From positions 5,828,001-5,892,000 of the forward strand of contig JAFFSR010000251.1 of assembly GCA_017163975.1 (NCBI GenBank): a DNA stretch of 64,000 nucleotides. The letters run 5' to 3'. The notes beneath the pieces were generated by a model. The model saw only the letters and a list, made by a program, of their open reading frames with translations. It did no database searches and had not been told where the DNA came from. Numbering within the stretch: position 1 is the first letter of the stretch; the number at the start of each line of letters is the position of its first letter. Of this stretch, positions 53,913 through 62,569 are shown in pieces. The position numbers and the translations under genes were made by a program. The DNA is from Anastatus disparis. Lineage: Eukaryota; Arthropoda; Insecta; Hymenoptera; Eupelmidae.

Positions 53913-55961
53913 TAACAATAACAATAACGATAACAATATCAATAAAAATAACAATAACAACAATAATAATAATATTAATATTTTATTATTGCAGATGGTT
54001 TGTTAACGAAACACCTGAGTCACCTTGGTTTGAATTAGCTTTTTTACTTCAAGTGTTAATGAGTACAAATGATTGTTTACTAGTTTCAACAATGGACAGT
54101 GCAGCACCTTTTCTCATTATCATAAGTTGTGGCTATTTCAGAATATTGCAAAATAGACTACTTGCTTTTAAACTCGATACGTTCCAGAAAGACGGTGAAA
54201 ATTAGATAAATAATTTCTGATTTATTTTAGTACTAATAAATTTTTTTTTTAATATTTTCTGACAGTATTATAATTTTGTTTACATAATTTACCGCAAAAA
54301 ATTTAGAATTTAAAAATTTAACATGATGGATTGTAACGGATATGTATTCGGGCTTGTCAGCGCAATGAAAGGGATTCTCATTACCGGCAAAGAATCAGTA
54401 ATAGTGTACTTACACTCGTCGCGTTCAATACGGCGCGTATAGCTAATGGATAGCATATTCGCTTTTCATCCGGTGGTCCCCAGTTCCAATCTCGATACCG
54501 TCGCTTTATTTTTCTCATTTTTTTCCCGAATACTTTCCCCATTATAGGATCCAATATGATAGATCTAATACGGCAGATAAGTAAAAATATTGGTTACTTA
54601 AAAAAATTGTGCAACAAAAGGTTATGAAATTACTGTTAATGCAAATCCACCTAAAAAAAGATTTGCACGAAGTAATTTGTATAATCTTAGTATTAAACAG
54701 TTTTTATTTTATAACTGTCAAAAATTTTTTTTAAATATACAAAATGCGAACTCAATAAATTCAGTTTGTATTGAAAAAGTAAAAAATAAAATTTAATTAT
54801 TCTAATATTTGTTCCAAATGTCTGACAAAATCTTGATTTTTTCAATTATTTTCTCATATTTTCCTTTATTACTTTTATAGTTTTTATATTTCTACCAAAT
54901 GTAAGTATTAATAATAGTTTTGCTCGTTTCCTACTGTTCCCTTTGTTGATACGTGTTTATAAGACTCCTCCTTTCCAATAAAAATTTCTGGAGATTTTTA
55001 CGTAAAAATTCGAATAAAAAAAAATAAATAAATTCTTTTAAATTAAAAAAGAATATAGAAAATGTAGTTTTTTAAATAGTTATAAATAAATAAAAATAAT
55101 AAAAAATTTTTATTAAATGTCAAATTTTTTTTAACATATACTATTTTTTCATTTAAGCACTCGGAGATGATTCTGAAACTTATGAACAGATCCTGAGTTT
55201 TGCTAAATTTCACCGATTGCTACTCAAGTTTGTTTTTTTCAATACGTTCTGACTATTTATTATTTTCATCGAAATATAACAATTAAATATTATTTTTTAT
55301 CCAGACTAAGTCAGGGGATTGACAATTTCACAAGAAGTTTTTTTTTCATTCAATTCATAGGTACAGGATACAATCTTTCTTTGATAGGGATTAAACTTCT
55401 TGGAGTTAGTTAATACAATTACATATATATTTAACATGTAATTCTCTATAATTCGTCCATTTACGTAATAGCAATATTAAAACTTTCAGACAGATCCTGA
55501 TAGAATAAAATATGTGCCATTAATAAGTCTGTGTTTTGTACAACTATTAATTTGCCAATATGCTCCAGATCTATTAATAGATGAAGTATGTAAAAAAATA
55601 TTAGAAAAGATTTTTTTTAAATTACAAAATATATATATATTTTTTTTGATAATTTTTTGGCAAATCAAAGAGTGAAGCTGTATCGACGGTATCTTATTTT
55701 GCATACACACCTTATATGAGTTCTCGAACTTCAAAATTATTAACCATTATGTTAAATAGAGCTCAAATTCCTGCAGTCATGAAGGCTGGTGGTATGATAA
55801 ATATGTCACTTGAAACTTTTGGTAATGTATGTAATGATACGATTTTTATTAATATTTATGGTGCATGAAAATATTATGTATTACGTATATTCTCATTTAT
55901 ATTTTAGATGATTAAGAGCGCAATCTCATTTTTCACAGTGTTAAGAAGTTTTAATGTGTAA
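46181..55961 (+). CDS. odorant receptor (7tm_6) copy 2
   Basis: Best-preserved copy of the tandem pair. Exons: about 46,181-46,423, about 46,769-47,146, 53,995-54,194, 55,158-55,227, 55,305-55,404, 55,490-55,585, 55,671-55,826 and 55,908-55,961. Key stretches: NFNKFAWIYLICLRLIGILP (N terminus), RQEYNALVVECRKIWTTCSK, KVLPYRK, WFVNETPESPWFELAFLLQV, LICQYAPDLLIDE, SEAVSTVSYFAYTPYM and MIKSAISFFTVLRSFNV (end). The last is the conserved OR C-terminal region. Phases agree from exon 3 to the stop. The exon 2 donor (GTATAA after PYRK) is phase 0 while exon 3 requires phase 2, so exons 2 and 3 cannot be joined by canonical splicing as read. The 6.8-kb intron between them contains a broken LINE. The first exon limits are uncertain, and ATTTTAG before its second codon block could be an acceptor. 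Confidence 0.8.
47760..48258 (+). repeat. degenerate 'ATCGACCCATTA' repeat tract
   Basis: Dozens of imperfect units such as CCATTAACCCATCGTAC and TCATCGACCCATC. The ORF at 48,128-48,334 (Ser/Ile/Tyr-rich) is a repeat translation. Confidence 0.7.
48259..48306 (+). repeat. (TA)n microsatellite
   Basis: About 23 TA units directly after the degenerate repeat tract. Confidence 0.9.
49320..50978 (+). pseudogene. LINE ORF1 (zinc finger, coiled coil, FP25K-like), frameshifted
   Basis: Three successive frames. 49,320-49,681 begins MERCYICKQPTSD with CxxC pairs (C-x2-C, HNCVTC, YVCSKC) resembling a PHD/zinc finger. 49,650-50,546 is a long coiled coil (AMEGFLSRKLESVLGALDRL … LNSQNKLIKNL) followed by DFAFIILGAM-type beta sequence ending SLLVRLSEANLVR. 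50,547-50,978 contains HIFINDYL and KFVWHRNGRFLARR, like the C-terminal half of the FP25K/LINE ORF1 domain. ORF1 proteins bind the LINE RNA. At least two frameshifts. Confidence 0.7.
51038..53391 (+). pseudogene. LINE ORF2 (endonuclease remnant and reverse transcriptase), broken
   Basis: An APE-type endonuclease lacking its N-terminal ~100 residues: VSVIYRPPA, MGDLNADLL and TWIDLILVDD are present, but the expected S-D-H is SWH (HSWHNLIDV). The reverse transcriptase follows, with PRKxFRPIAIL-type start at about 52,255, FDFSKAFDT (about 52,470), GVPQDLVLGP in place of GVPQGSVLGP, and YADDLQIY (about 52,740). Frameshifts occur near 51,950 and 52,150, with a stop at 52,393-52,395 (HHLT-stop). It ends at NTPEHLVGQYN. 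Confidence 0.8.
53395..53800. other. repeat-derived sequence after the LINE
   Basis: 53,519-53,580 (…TTTTGCGATTTCTTATGCGAATTTCAG…) resembles 5,461-5,523 in the AGO2 intron element, so a related non-autonomous element fragment probably lies here. No gene. Confidence 0.4.
53847..53990 (+). repeat. (AAT)n microsatellite next to OR exon 3
   Basis: About 22 perfect AAT units then imperfect AAC/AAT units running into the exon 3 acceptor. ORFs of poly-Asn and poly-Ile here are artefacts. Confidence 0.92.
54433..54505 (+). tRNA. degenerate tRNA-Glu-like sequence
   Basis: GCGTATAGCTAATGGATAGC (D-arm-like), ATTCGCTTTTCATCCGG (anticodon-arm-like, possible UUC) and CCCAGTTCCAATCTCGATACC (T-arm-like), then a short T run. 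The B-box is off consensus (AGTTCCAATCT) and stems are imperfect. Likely a tRNA pseudogene or SINE head in OR intron 3. Confidence 0.4.
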
Positions 55962-56716
55962 ATAAGTAATACAAAAACTTTTATTGTTTTGGATGTATGA
56001 ATTTTTTACATGAGCTACTAGTGAAATAAATTATACTCATTACTCATAATTTTTGTCCTTAAATATTTACTTTGTTCAAAATTTTGAAATATCACCATTT
56101 CTAAGTAATGGTACGTTTCCAAATAATTTAATCTTTTAGGTCAAAAGTATAAACATCAATATTGGATTACAATCAAATTTACTTTAAAAGTTTATAATTT
56201 TTAAACAAACAATTCTAAAAGATTTTTACAGAAGTTACATTAAAGTTAAGATTTAAGTCTTTCAATTTTAAATATGAAAATCTAACTTAAATACAATAAT
56301 GATCACCCAAAAAAATTCTATTCCCAAAGATTGAATAATATTTGGGAAATTCATAGTCAATACGAACAAGTATTTGTAATTACCCATAATACTTGCACTG
56401 TTTCTATTTAGCGATTGTCTAACTATTATTAGCATCAATTTTTTCTTACTGGTGATCTTCCAAGTAGTGATTGAAACGTGGTTTCTGATTGATCAACGAA
56501 ATTTTTTTTCAGAATCGGAAAACACTCGTGAGAAGAAGATGAAGAAACAGATCTGCTCACAAGCGAGAGTGAGATATTTTGCAGCTGTGATTTTAAAAGT
56601 CACGTGACTCGTCATATGATAAATCGAAGCACGAAGTTCAATTTTCGCGCTTTTCTATTTGAAACAATACAGCGATTGTTGTTCCAACTACTCCCTGGAG
56701 ATCACTATTTCTCATC
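55962..56716. other. intergenic region after OR copy 2
   Basis: AT-rich. The ORF at 56,604-56,798 runs into the TIR of the next element and is not accepted. Nothing else recognised. Confidence 0.5.
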
Positions 56717-56952
56717 TGCCCGCGTGAAAATGAAAAGTATCGCCCATATATGGGAAATACTTTTACCGTCATATGTCCCATATATTAAAAAAATCTAGTT
56801 AAATATCGTCAATATATTGGGAACATAATGTAAATGAGCCGGAACGATACTTTACCCATATATGGAAGATACTTTACCCATACATGGGAAATATTTTTTC
56901 CAACATGTGAACAATAGTTTATAAAAAAATAATTTACAAATAAATTAAAATT
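56717..56952 (+). repeat. left TIR of the nested element
   Basis: CTGCCCGCGTGAAAATGAAA … CATATATGGGAAATACTTTTACCG … ATTGGGAACATAATGTAAATGAGC … ATAATTTACAAAT. The same order is found in reverse in the two right-TIR pieces. Confidence 0.75.
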
Positions 56953-57139
56953 ATTTATGCACAACGATGTTTAAAATTTTAGTGGTAGCGGTTATGATAA
57001 ACAATGTAATTTAAAATTTCAAAATTTAAATGATTTAAAATTTTTAAGTGACTAGAAAAATACTGGTGGTGAAATTTTTTAAGGCGTGTGACCTTTTACT
57101 AGGTTAAAAATTAATAATTTTAATGAATAATGAAGTATA

Positions 57140-57307
57140 AGAAAATCAATAAGAGAAAATAAAAGATACAATAGTCACAAAGAAAGGCGCGAAATATATT
57201 TTCTCCCGCTTTTTATCTACATTTTGCGCTAATTTTTCGCTTTTTCCAAATTTTGTGCTTTTTCCTGCCAATTCAATCTTTTATGTTCTCTTATTGATTT
57301 TCTCTCA
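57140..57307. repeat. small inverted repeat
   Basis: GAAAATCAATAAGAGAAAAT…AAAAGAT pairs with ATCTTTTATGTTCTCTTATT…GATTTTC about 110 bases on. The interior has repeated TTTGCGC/CGCTTTTT motifs. Confidence 0.5.
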
Positions 57308-57712
57308 TGCAATAATCTTGCGAATGTACATTATACTGTTGTCTTTTACATGAAAATGTTAAACATTCTTATTGTTACTTTTGTTTGTCTTTAATATATT
57401 ATGTTAATAAACGGATTTTAATCATAAGAGATAGGATAGTCTTCATGATTAGTGATAGAAAATTGAAAAGAAAACACGCGAAGAACCACATGTAATACAG
57501 AAAAATATTGTCGAAAACAAAGAATGGCGTAATACAAAGGAAAATAATAAAAAAAAGCAAGTCGCAAATGCATTTACTCATTATATGTGTATATACATGT
57601 TATGAAATTCTTTTTTATTTTTCAAATAAGGAAATACACATAAAATTTTTTTAAATTAATTTTCATATACTAAAAATTAAGAAAAGATTTATTATTAAGA
57701 ATAACTTTAATA

Positions 57713-57806
57713 ATAATTTTTTTTAACAGTGGGCTAAAAATACCACTTTTGCTCCCGGCACGGAAAACGAAAAGTGCTAATTTTAGCCTCACTGTTAAAA
57801 AAAATC
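57713..57806. repeat. hairpin
   Basis: TTTTTTTTAACAGTGGGCTA…CACTTTT pairs with AAAAGTG…TTAGCCTCACTGTTAAAAAA. Confidence 0.6.
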
Positions 57807-57809
57807 GTA

Positions 57810-57935
57810 TATGCACCACGGAAGGTAAAATGGACAACCGATAGCACGAGTTTGCCACCCTCGGCTTCGCCTCGGGTGTCAATTCACTCGTGCTATGGCC
57901 TGTCCTTTATTTTACCTCCCTAGGTGCATAATATA
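57810..57935. repeat. GC-rich hairpin with CTCGGCTTCGCCTCGGG loop
   Basis: GTATATGCACCACGGAAGGT…GATAGCACGAG pairs with CTCGTGCTATGG…TTTTACCTCCCTAGGTGCAT; the loop region GCCACCCTCGGCTTCGCCTC belongs to the same hairpin type as those at 4.3 and 43.8 kb. Confidence 0.6.
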
Positions 57936-58336
57936 CTATTATACTTTTATAATTATTTTAAATTTTTAAATTGATAAAATAATTATTTTAAAAATCACTA
58001 AATATTAATTAAGTTTCTTAAATAATAAATTTTATTTTAAAGTATACTTTATTAATCGCTAAAATTATTTACCTTTTACGTTCTAAAAGAACACAGGCTG
58101 TATAAGCTTCACCTGTAGTATTTTCATCAATATTTCATAATTCTAAATTATTTAAATTTTTTAATTTTAAATTATGAGACAAATTACTCTGTAAATTTGA
58201 ATTTCGTTCTTATTGTTAAAATTTATTTTTTATATTAAAAATGTTATTAGTTATAAGTTATAAATATGTATAAAAATTCAATACATTGTTCACCATAATT
58301 ACTATCGTAAAAATTTTTGAACATCTTTATATATAT

Positions 58337-59671
58337 TGCGACGAGTATACATACCCGCGCATTCAAATTTCCCGCCTGACGACCAAGCTACTATAGAACA
58401 GTAGTTCTGAGCTCAGCCGCCAGGTGGCAACTTCAAACGTCGTTGCACGCATCGGGAAAAATGAGGCCGGAGTATATAAGAGGCCGAGAAGCTATCCAGA
58501 GCAGAACAGTGTAGACTACGGTCTCTCCCCTCTCTTTACCTCAGTGAGCACACAAGGCTAAGAGAGAATGAGACGTGTAGTAGTTGGCTGCCTTGGCTTG
58601 TGGAGCACCACAACTTAGGCAGAGCTTCTCTCTCTTGCACATGAGGGTAGACCAAGTGCGCACACAGGTCTACACTACAGTGCATATGCTGGCAGTGCTA
58701 GAGTTACGTCAAGTGAGCACACAGGCGTAAATCTACCTGCCTAGAGCACACTCGCAATTTTTGCCGCCGCCGCAATGCCGAACTTGCGCCGCTGAACTTA
58801 AGGGTGACGTCCACCCAAAATATCATATTCTATTTCACATTTCGCCACTAGCTCAATTAAGGGTGTCATCCACCCATAGCTTGTCGCGTCCGCGTGTACG
58901 TGAACAGTAGAATAAATTAAGGGTGTCGTCCACCCATTACTTGGTTCATATTAGTTTAAGGACTCCGTCCGACCGCGTGTAAATATTAGATATTAGAATA
59001 AGTTAAGGATGTCGACCACCCTTTATCTTTACATCACTTAAAGGTCCCGCGTACCTATAGAGTTTCGTAACTTAGATAATCAAGGGAGCCGGCTACCCAC
59101 CGTTATTATTGCCGTAGGATTAAGTATTGCGTCATTAGGTGCCGCTGCCTATTAATATAATTATATTTAATTATTAATCATTTGTTCCTTTTGTTTCGCA
59201 CATTATTGTTGCAGGTAAAAGCCGCCGGTATATTTTAGACCGTCCAGGCCGTAGAATCTTTTAGTTAAACTCAAACTAATAAATTAAATTCACTAAAGAT
59301 TATTAATTGATTTGAATCATTTATTAAATAGCCGTCAAGTGACCGATTTAAACAAGAACTAATTATTTTTGTACATTACATTCCGTTAAGGTTAGGTTAG
59401 TTATTTGCATTATATAAGATCATTAGGTTTAGCTTTGATTAATACGTTATTATTATTCCACATTGTAATCGTCGTTGTAAATGAGTTTTATGAGTACAAT
59501 AAAGCCAAGGTACTCCCTAGCATAACCGAACGTGTTAAACCCGGTTACTTTCCTTTACTTTCCACCGTCCGATCCCTCCAACTCCTGCTGATCTTACCCT
59601 GGTAACTCACTGAAGCGTCCGGCAACAGGAGTTACACGTATTTCCCCCTCCCGAAAGGGAAAAACGTTACA
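58337..59671. mobile_element. probable solo LTR (1,335 bp) of an LTR retrotransposon
   Basis: Starts TGCGACGAGTATACATACCC, ends …AAAAACGTTACA (TG…CA) and is flanked by ATAT on both sides (58,333-58,336 and 59,672-59,675), fitting a 4-bp Ty3/gypsy-type duplication at a TATA-like site. It is much more GC-rich than its surroundings. GAGTATATAAGAGGCCGAG (about 58,470) is a TATA box, and AATAAA occurs at 59,278 and 59,499. It includes a series of GGGTG…CCACCC motifs. No gag/pol. Only one copy is in the window, so LTR identity rests on these features. Confidence 0.55.
58797..59110 (+). repeat. array of GGGTGnCGTCCACCC motifs inside the LTR
   Basis: TTAAGGGTGACGTCCACCCA (58,798), TTAAGGGTGTCATCCACCCA (58,857), TTAAGGGTGTCGTCCACCCA (58,917) and TTAAGGATGTCGACCACCCT (59,003), with weaker forms after. 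Each can form a small GGGTG/CACCC hairpin; spacing is about 60-85 bp. Confidence 0.7.
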
Positions 59672-59747
59672 ATATATAGATAATCCTGATGGAACATCTG
59701 AATGCCTTTGAAAAAGAAAAAAAATTAACAGTTAAACATTTTTCTGC

Positions 59748-59880
59748 TATAACTTATTTGTAAATTATTTTTTTATAAACTATCGCCCAAATGTTGGAAA
59801 AAGTATTTCCCATATATGGGTAAGGTATTGCCTATATATAGGTAAAGTATCGTTCTGGCTCATTGACGTTATGTTCCCAT
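59748..59880 (-). repeat. inner part of the interrupted right TIR
   Basis: Inverse match to 56,815-56,952: AAACTATCGCCCAAATGTTG … GGCTCATTGACGTTATGTTCCCA. It breaks at 59,879/59,880 where the palindromic element begins. Confidence 0.72.
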
Positions 59881-61402
59881 AGGCCAGTCAATAGACCGAA
59901 AAAAGTCTTATTTTGCCAAAATTAGTAACCGGCAACGACCTATGCGATCATTTAAAAGATAGTACATAGATGTTTACTTATATGTTTTGGACTAGCAACT
60001 ATGATTTATTAATTAGTTATTAACAAATTAGTGCAAAAAAACGCGTTTTTTTTTTGTTTTTTGCTAATAAAACGTAAACTATTTGACGAATCATTATGGT
60101 GTCAATGGGAAAGTTGTAGAGAATTATCAACAAAACGAGAGGTCAAACGACCCGATCGGTTTATTAAAACCGAAGAAAATTTAGAAAAACCGGAAAATTT
60201 TTCATTTTTTAAAAAAATTCATAACTCTGTTGTTTATGAATATTAAGAGCTGAAATTTGGCACAGTAGTAGATAATTATATCTACTTTTAACATGCCAAA
60301 GGCAGGTACTATCGGATAATTAGTTTCTGCGCAATTGCAATTTTTTTTTTTCGGTATTCTTTCCTTCTTTATATTACCGATTGAGAACGTCGTACATACA
60401 TTTTTAAAACGGTTTTCAAAACTAGAAACAATATACTATTAAACGTATATTCTAAGTTTTCATTAAAATTGTGTAAAAAGGGTGAAATATGCACTCGAAC
60501 ATCGACGTAAACGGTCGAGCGCGCGGTACATAGCAAAAAGTGGGGATGGAGGAGAAAGGATATATATAGATATACCAGCTTTTAACTGGCTTGTTCTTGG
60601 CGATTAATGCACTTACATTAAAGTGTTTTTTTTTAATTAGAGTATTTTTTACCGAGGAATCTGATATCCTATTCAGATTTCACGAATAATGAAATCTAAA
60701 GGTATTTTCAGATTTCGGAGTTATATATATCCTTTCTCCTCCATCCCCACTTTTTGCTGTGTACCGCGCGCTCGACCGTTTACATCGATGTTCGAGTGCA
60801 TATTTCACCCTTTTTACACAATTTTAATGAAAACTTAGAATATACGTTTAATAGTATATTGTTTCTAGTTTTGAAAACCGTTTTAAAAATGTATGTACGA
60901 CGTTCTCAATCGGTAATATAAAGAAGGAAAGAATACCGAAAAAAAAAATTGCAATTGCGCAGAAACTAATTATCCGATAGTACCTGCCTTTGGCATGTTA
61001 AAAGTAGATATAATTATCTACTACTGTGCCAAATTTCAGCTCTTAATATTCATAAACAACAGAGTTATGAATTTTTTTAAAAAATGAAAAATTTTCCGGT
61101 TTTTCTAAATTTTCTTCGGTTTTAATAAACCGATCGGGTCGTTTGACCTCTCGTTTTGTTGATAATTCTCTACAACTTTCCCATTGACACCATAATGATT
61201 CGTCAAATAGTTTACGTTTTATTAGCAAAAAACAAAAAAAAAACGCGTTTTTTTGCACTAATTTGTTAATAACTAATTAATAAATCATAGTTGCTAGTCC
61301 AAAACATATAAGTAAACATCTATGTACTATCTTTTAAATGATCGCATAAGTCGTTGCCGGTTACTAATTTTGGCAGAACAATACCCTATTTTGACTGGCC
61401 TA
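59880..61402. mobile_element. 1.52-kb palindromic element inserted in the TIR, CCA duplication
   Basis: Left end TAGGCCAGTCAA, right end …TTGACTGGCCTA. Arms of ~690 bases (59,880-60,568 and 60,722-61,402) are nearly identical over most of their length; the outer ~40 bases diverge. A ~150-bp unique centre separates them. CCA flanks both sides (59,877-59,879 and 61,403-61,405), and the empty site is preserved in the other TIR (GTTCCCAATA), proving insertion with a 3-bp duplication. Each arm contains the same 71-codon ORF (60,031-60,246 plus, 61,043-61,258 minus; MQKNAFFFCFLLIKRK…). It is not recognised and probably not a transposase. Confidence 0.78.
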
Positions 61403-61503
61403 CCAATACATTGGCGATATTTAAATAGATTTTTTCAATATATGGGATATATATCGGTAAAAGTATTTCCCATATATCGGCGATACTTTCCATTTCCACG
61501 CAG
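61403..61503 (-). repeat. outer part of the interrupted right TIR
   Basis: Inverse match to 56,717-56,815 (…AAAAGTATTTCCCATATATC … CCATTTCCACGCAGGTG). The ORF at 61,322-61,507 spans the junction and is a by-product. Confidence 0.72.
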
Positions 61504-61838
61504 GTGACCAGAGAGATATTCAATTTTATCACATTTTGTTATGGTATCTTATTAAAACTCATAGAAAAAGAAAAAATCGGGCGATTTTTAATGAAATTAA
61601 AGAAACAACTGTTGGACATAATTCAAGCGAAAAATGCAGATAAGTATCTGATAAATACTGCATTATAATTAATACATATTTACATATTTTTTCGATATTG
61701 CTTTTTAATTTTCATCTCCACTTACACTGTCGTCTTGATTATTTTTTACAAGAAATGAATTATAGAAGTTGTGATATCTGTTTTGTATAATATTATTTTT
61801 GCAGAGCGTCTGTAAATCTTTTAATCTGGCAGCAAACC
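61504..61838. other. short intergenic stretch
   Basis: AT-rich; no feature recognised. Confidence 0.5.
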
Positions 61839-62530
61839 TTACACAGCGGAATAAGCCTTTCGAGGAGTATATTTTTTTACATTTACATGAGCTTTTTCTT
61901 TTCTTGAGATTAATATTGCATAATCGTTCTTTAGCGAAAGCTTATATTTAAGTTGATTGAGATGCTCTTTGGAAGCCATTATTAGTTTCACTTTTGAAAT
62001 TCCCAGTGGCACATTTATTAATTTACCATTTTTGTTTATATTTGTTGTCCAATTCAAATTATTTGACAAGTATTTAAAATTATAAATCATGTCATAATTT
62101 ACTTTTATAACTTCATATTTTGAGCCTGCTTGTTTAGCTGCTCTTGTTACATCACACCATTCTTCAGGGCAATAAATCTTTCTATTTGATGAATATCTTT
62201 CAATAGTAGCATGAACTGAATCACCATCATTTTGGGTATGTCCCGTTTCCAAAAACGTATGCTTTATATTTATATTATATTTTGCAGAAGCATATAAATA
62301 CATTGAAAAAAGATTTCTATTTCGATTTTGTCCGGTACAATTATCAGACTATAAAGTGAAATTTTCAATACCCTCCTCAACTCGTTTCTGTATGTAATTT
62401 AACAAGCAACTTGCGACTTCGTTGGATCCCCTTTTTTGTCATTTTCGGTCCAAACATAGCAATATGCTTTATGGCATGCTACATCATACCCGGTAAAATT
62501 ATAAGTGAAAAGCTTTCTTTTGTAATATAA
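61839..62530 (-). pseudogene. decayed transposase-like gene (DUF7869-like C-terminal region)
   Basis: Minus strand. The largest open part (start 62,303) contains FLETGHTQNDGDSVHATIER and EEWCDVTRAAKQAGSKYEVI. Further upstream, in other frames, come YDVACHKAYCYVWTEND (about 62,440-62,500) and SDNCTGQNRNRN (about 62,315-62,350). In order these match a transposase-like, RNase-H-fold-like domain found in many insect and cnidarian proteins (DUF7869-type by memory). A frameshift near 62,425 and a stop near 62,349 break it. Upstream sequence is cut by the LINE junction at 62,531. Confidence 0.5.
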
Positions 62531-62569
62531 TCCTTTAGTAATCCAAGAAAATCTTGGATTACTAAAGGA
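62531..62569. repeat. perfect 18-bp inverted repeat at the LINE 5' junction
   Basis: TCCTTTAGTAATCCAAGA, three bases, then its exact reverse complement. It lies exactly where the minus-strand transposase-like remnant stops and the plus-strand LINE reading frame begins. Confidence 0.85.

Larger units (their letters stand above)
56717..61503. mobile_element. DNA element with ~236-bp TIRs, hosting two later insertions
   Basis: The left TIR (56,717-56,952) is matched inversely by 61,403-61,503 plus 59,748-59,880; the right TIR is split by a 1.52-kb palindromic element. Between the TIRs lie hairpins and a solo LTR. No transposase. Without the two insertions (1,335 and about 1,523 bp) the element would be about 1.9 kb, i.e. 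non-autonomous. TIRs carry repeated CCCATATATGGGAAATACTT motifs. Confidence 0.72.

Noticed and set aside
53806..53990. Poly-Asn and poly-Ile ORFs
   Set aside because: (AAT)n microsatellite; only the part after the acceptor at 53,994 is exon.
56604..56798. 64-aa ORF
   Set aside because: Runs from intergenic sequence into a TIR; no family resemblance.
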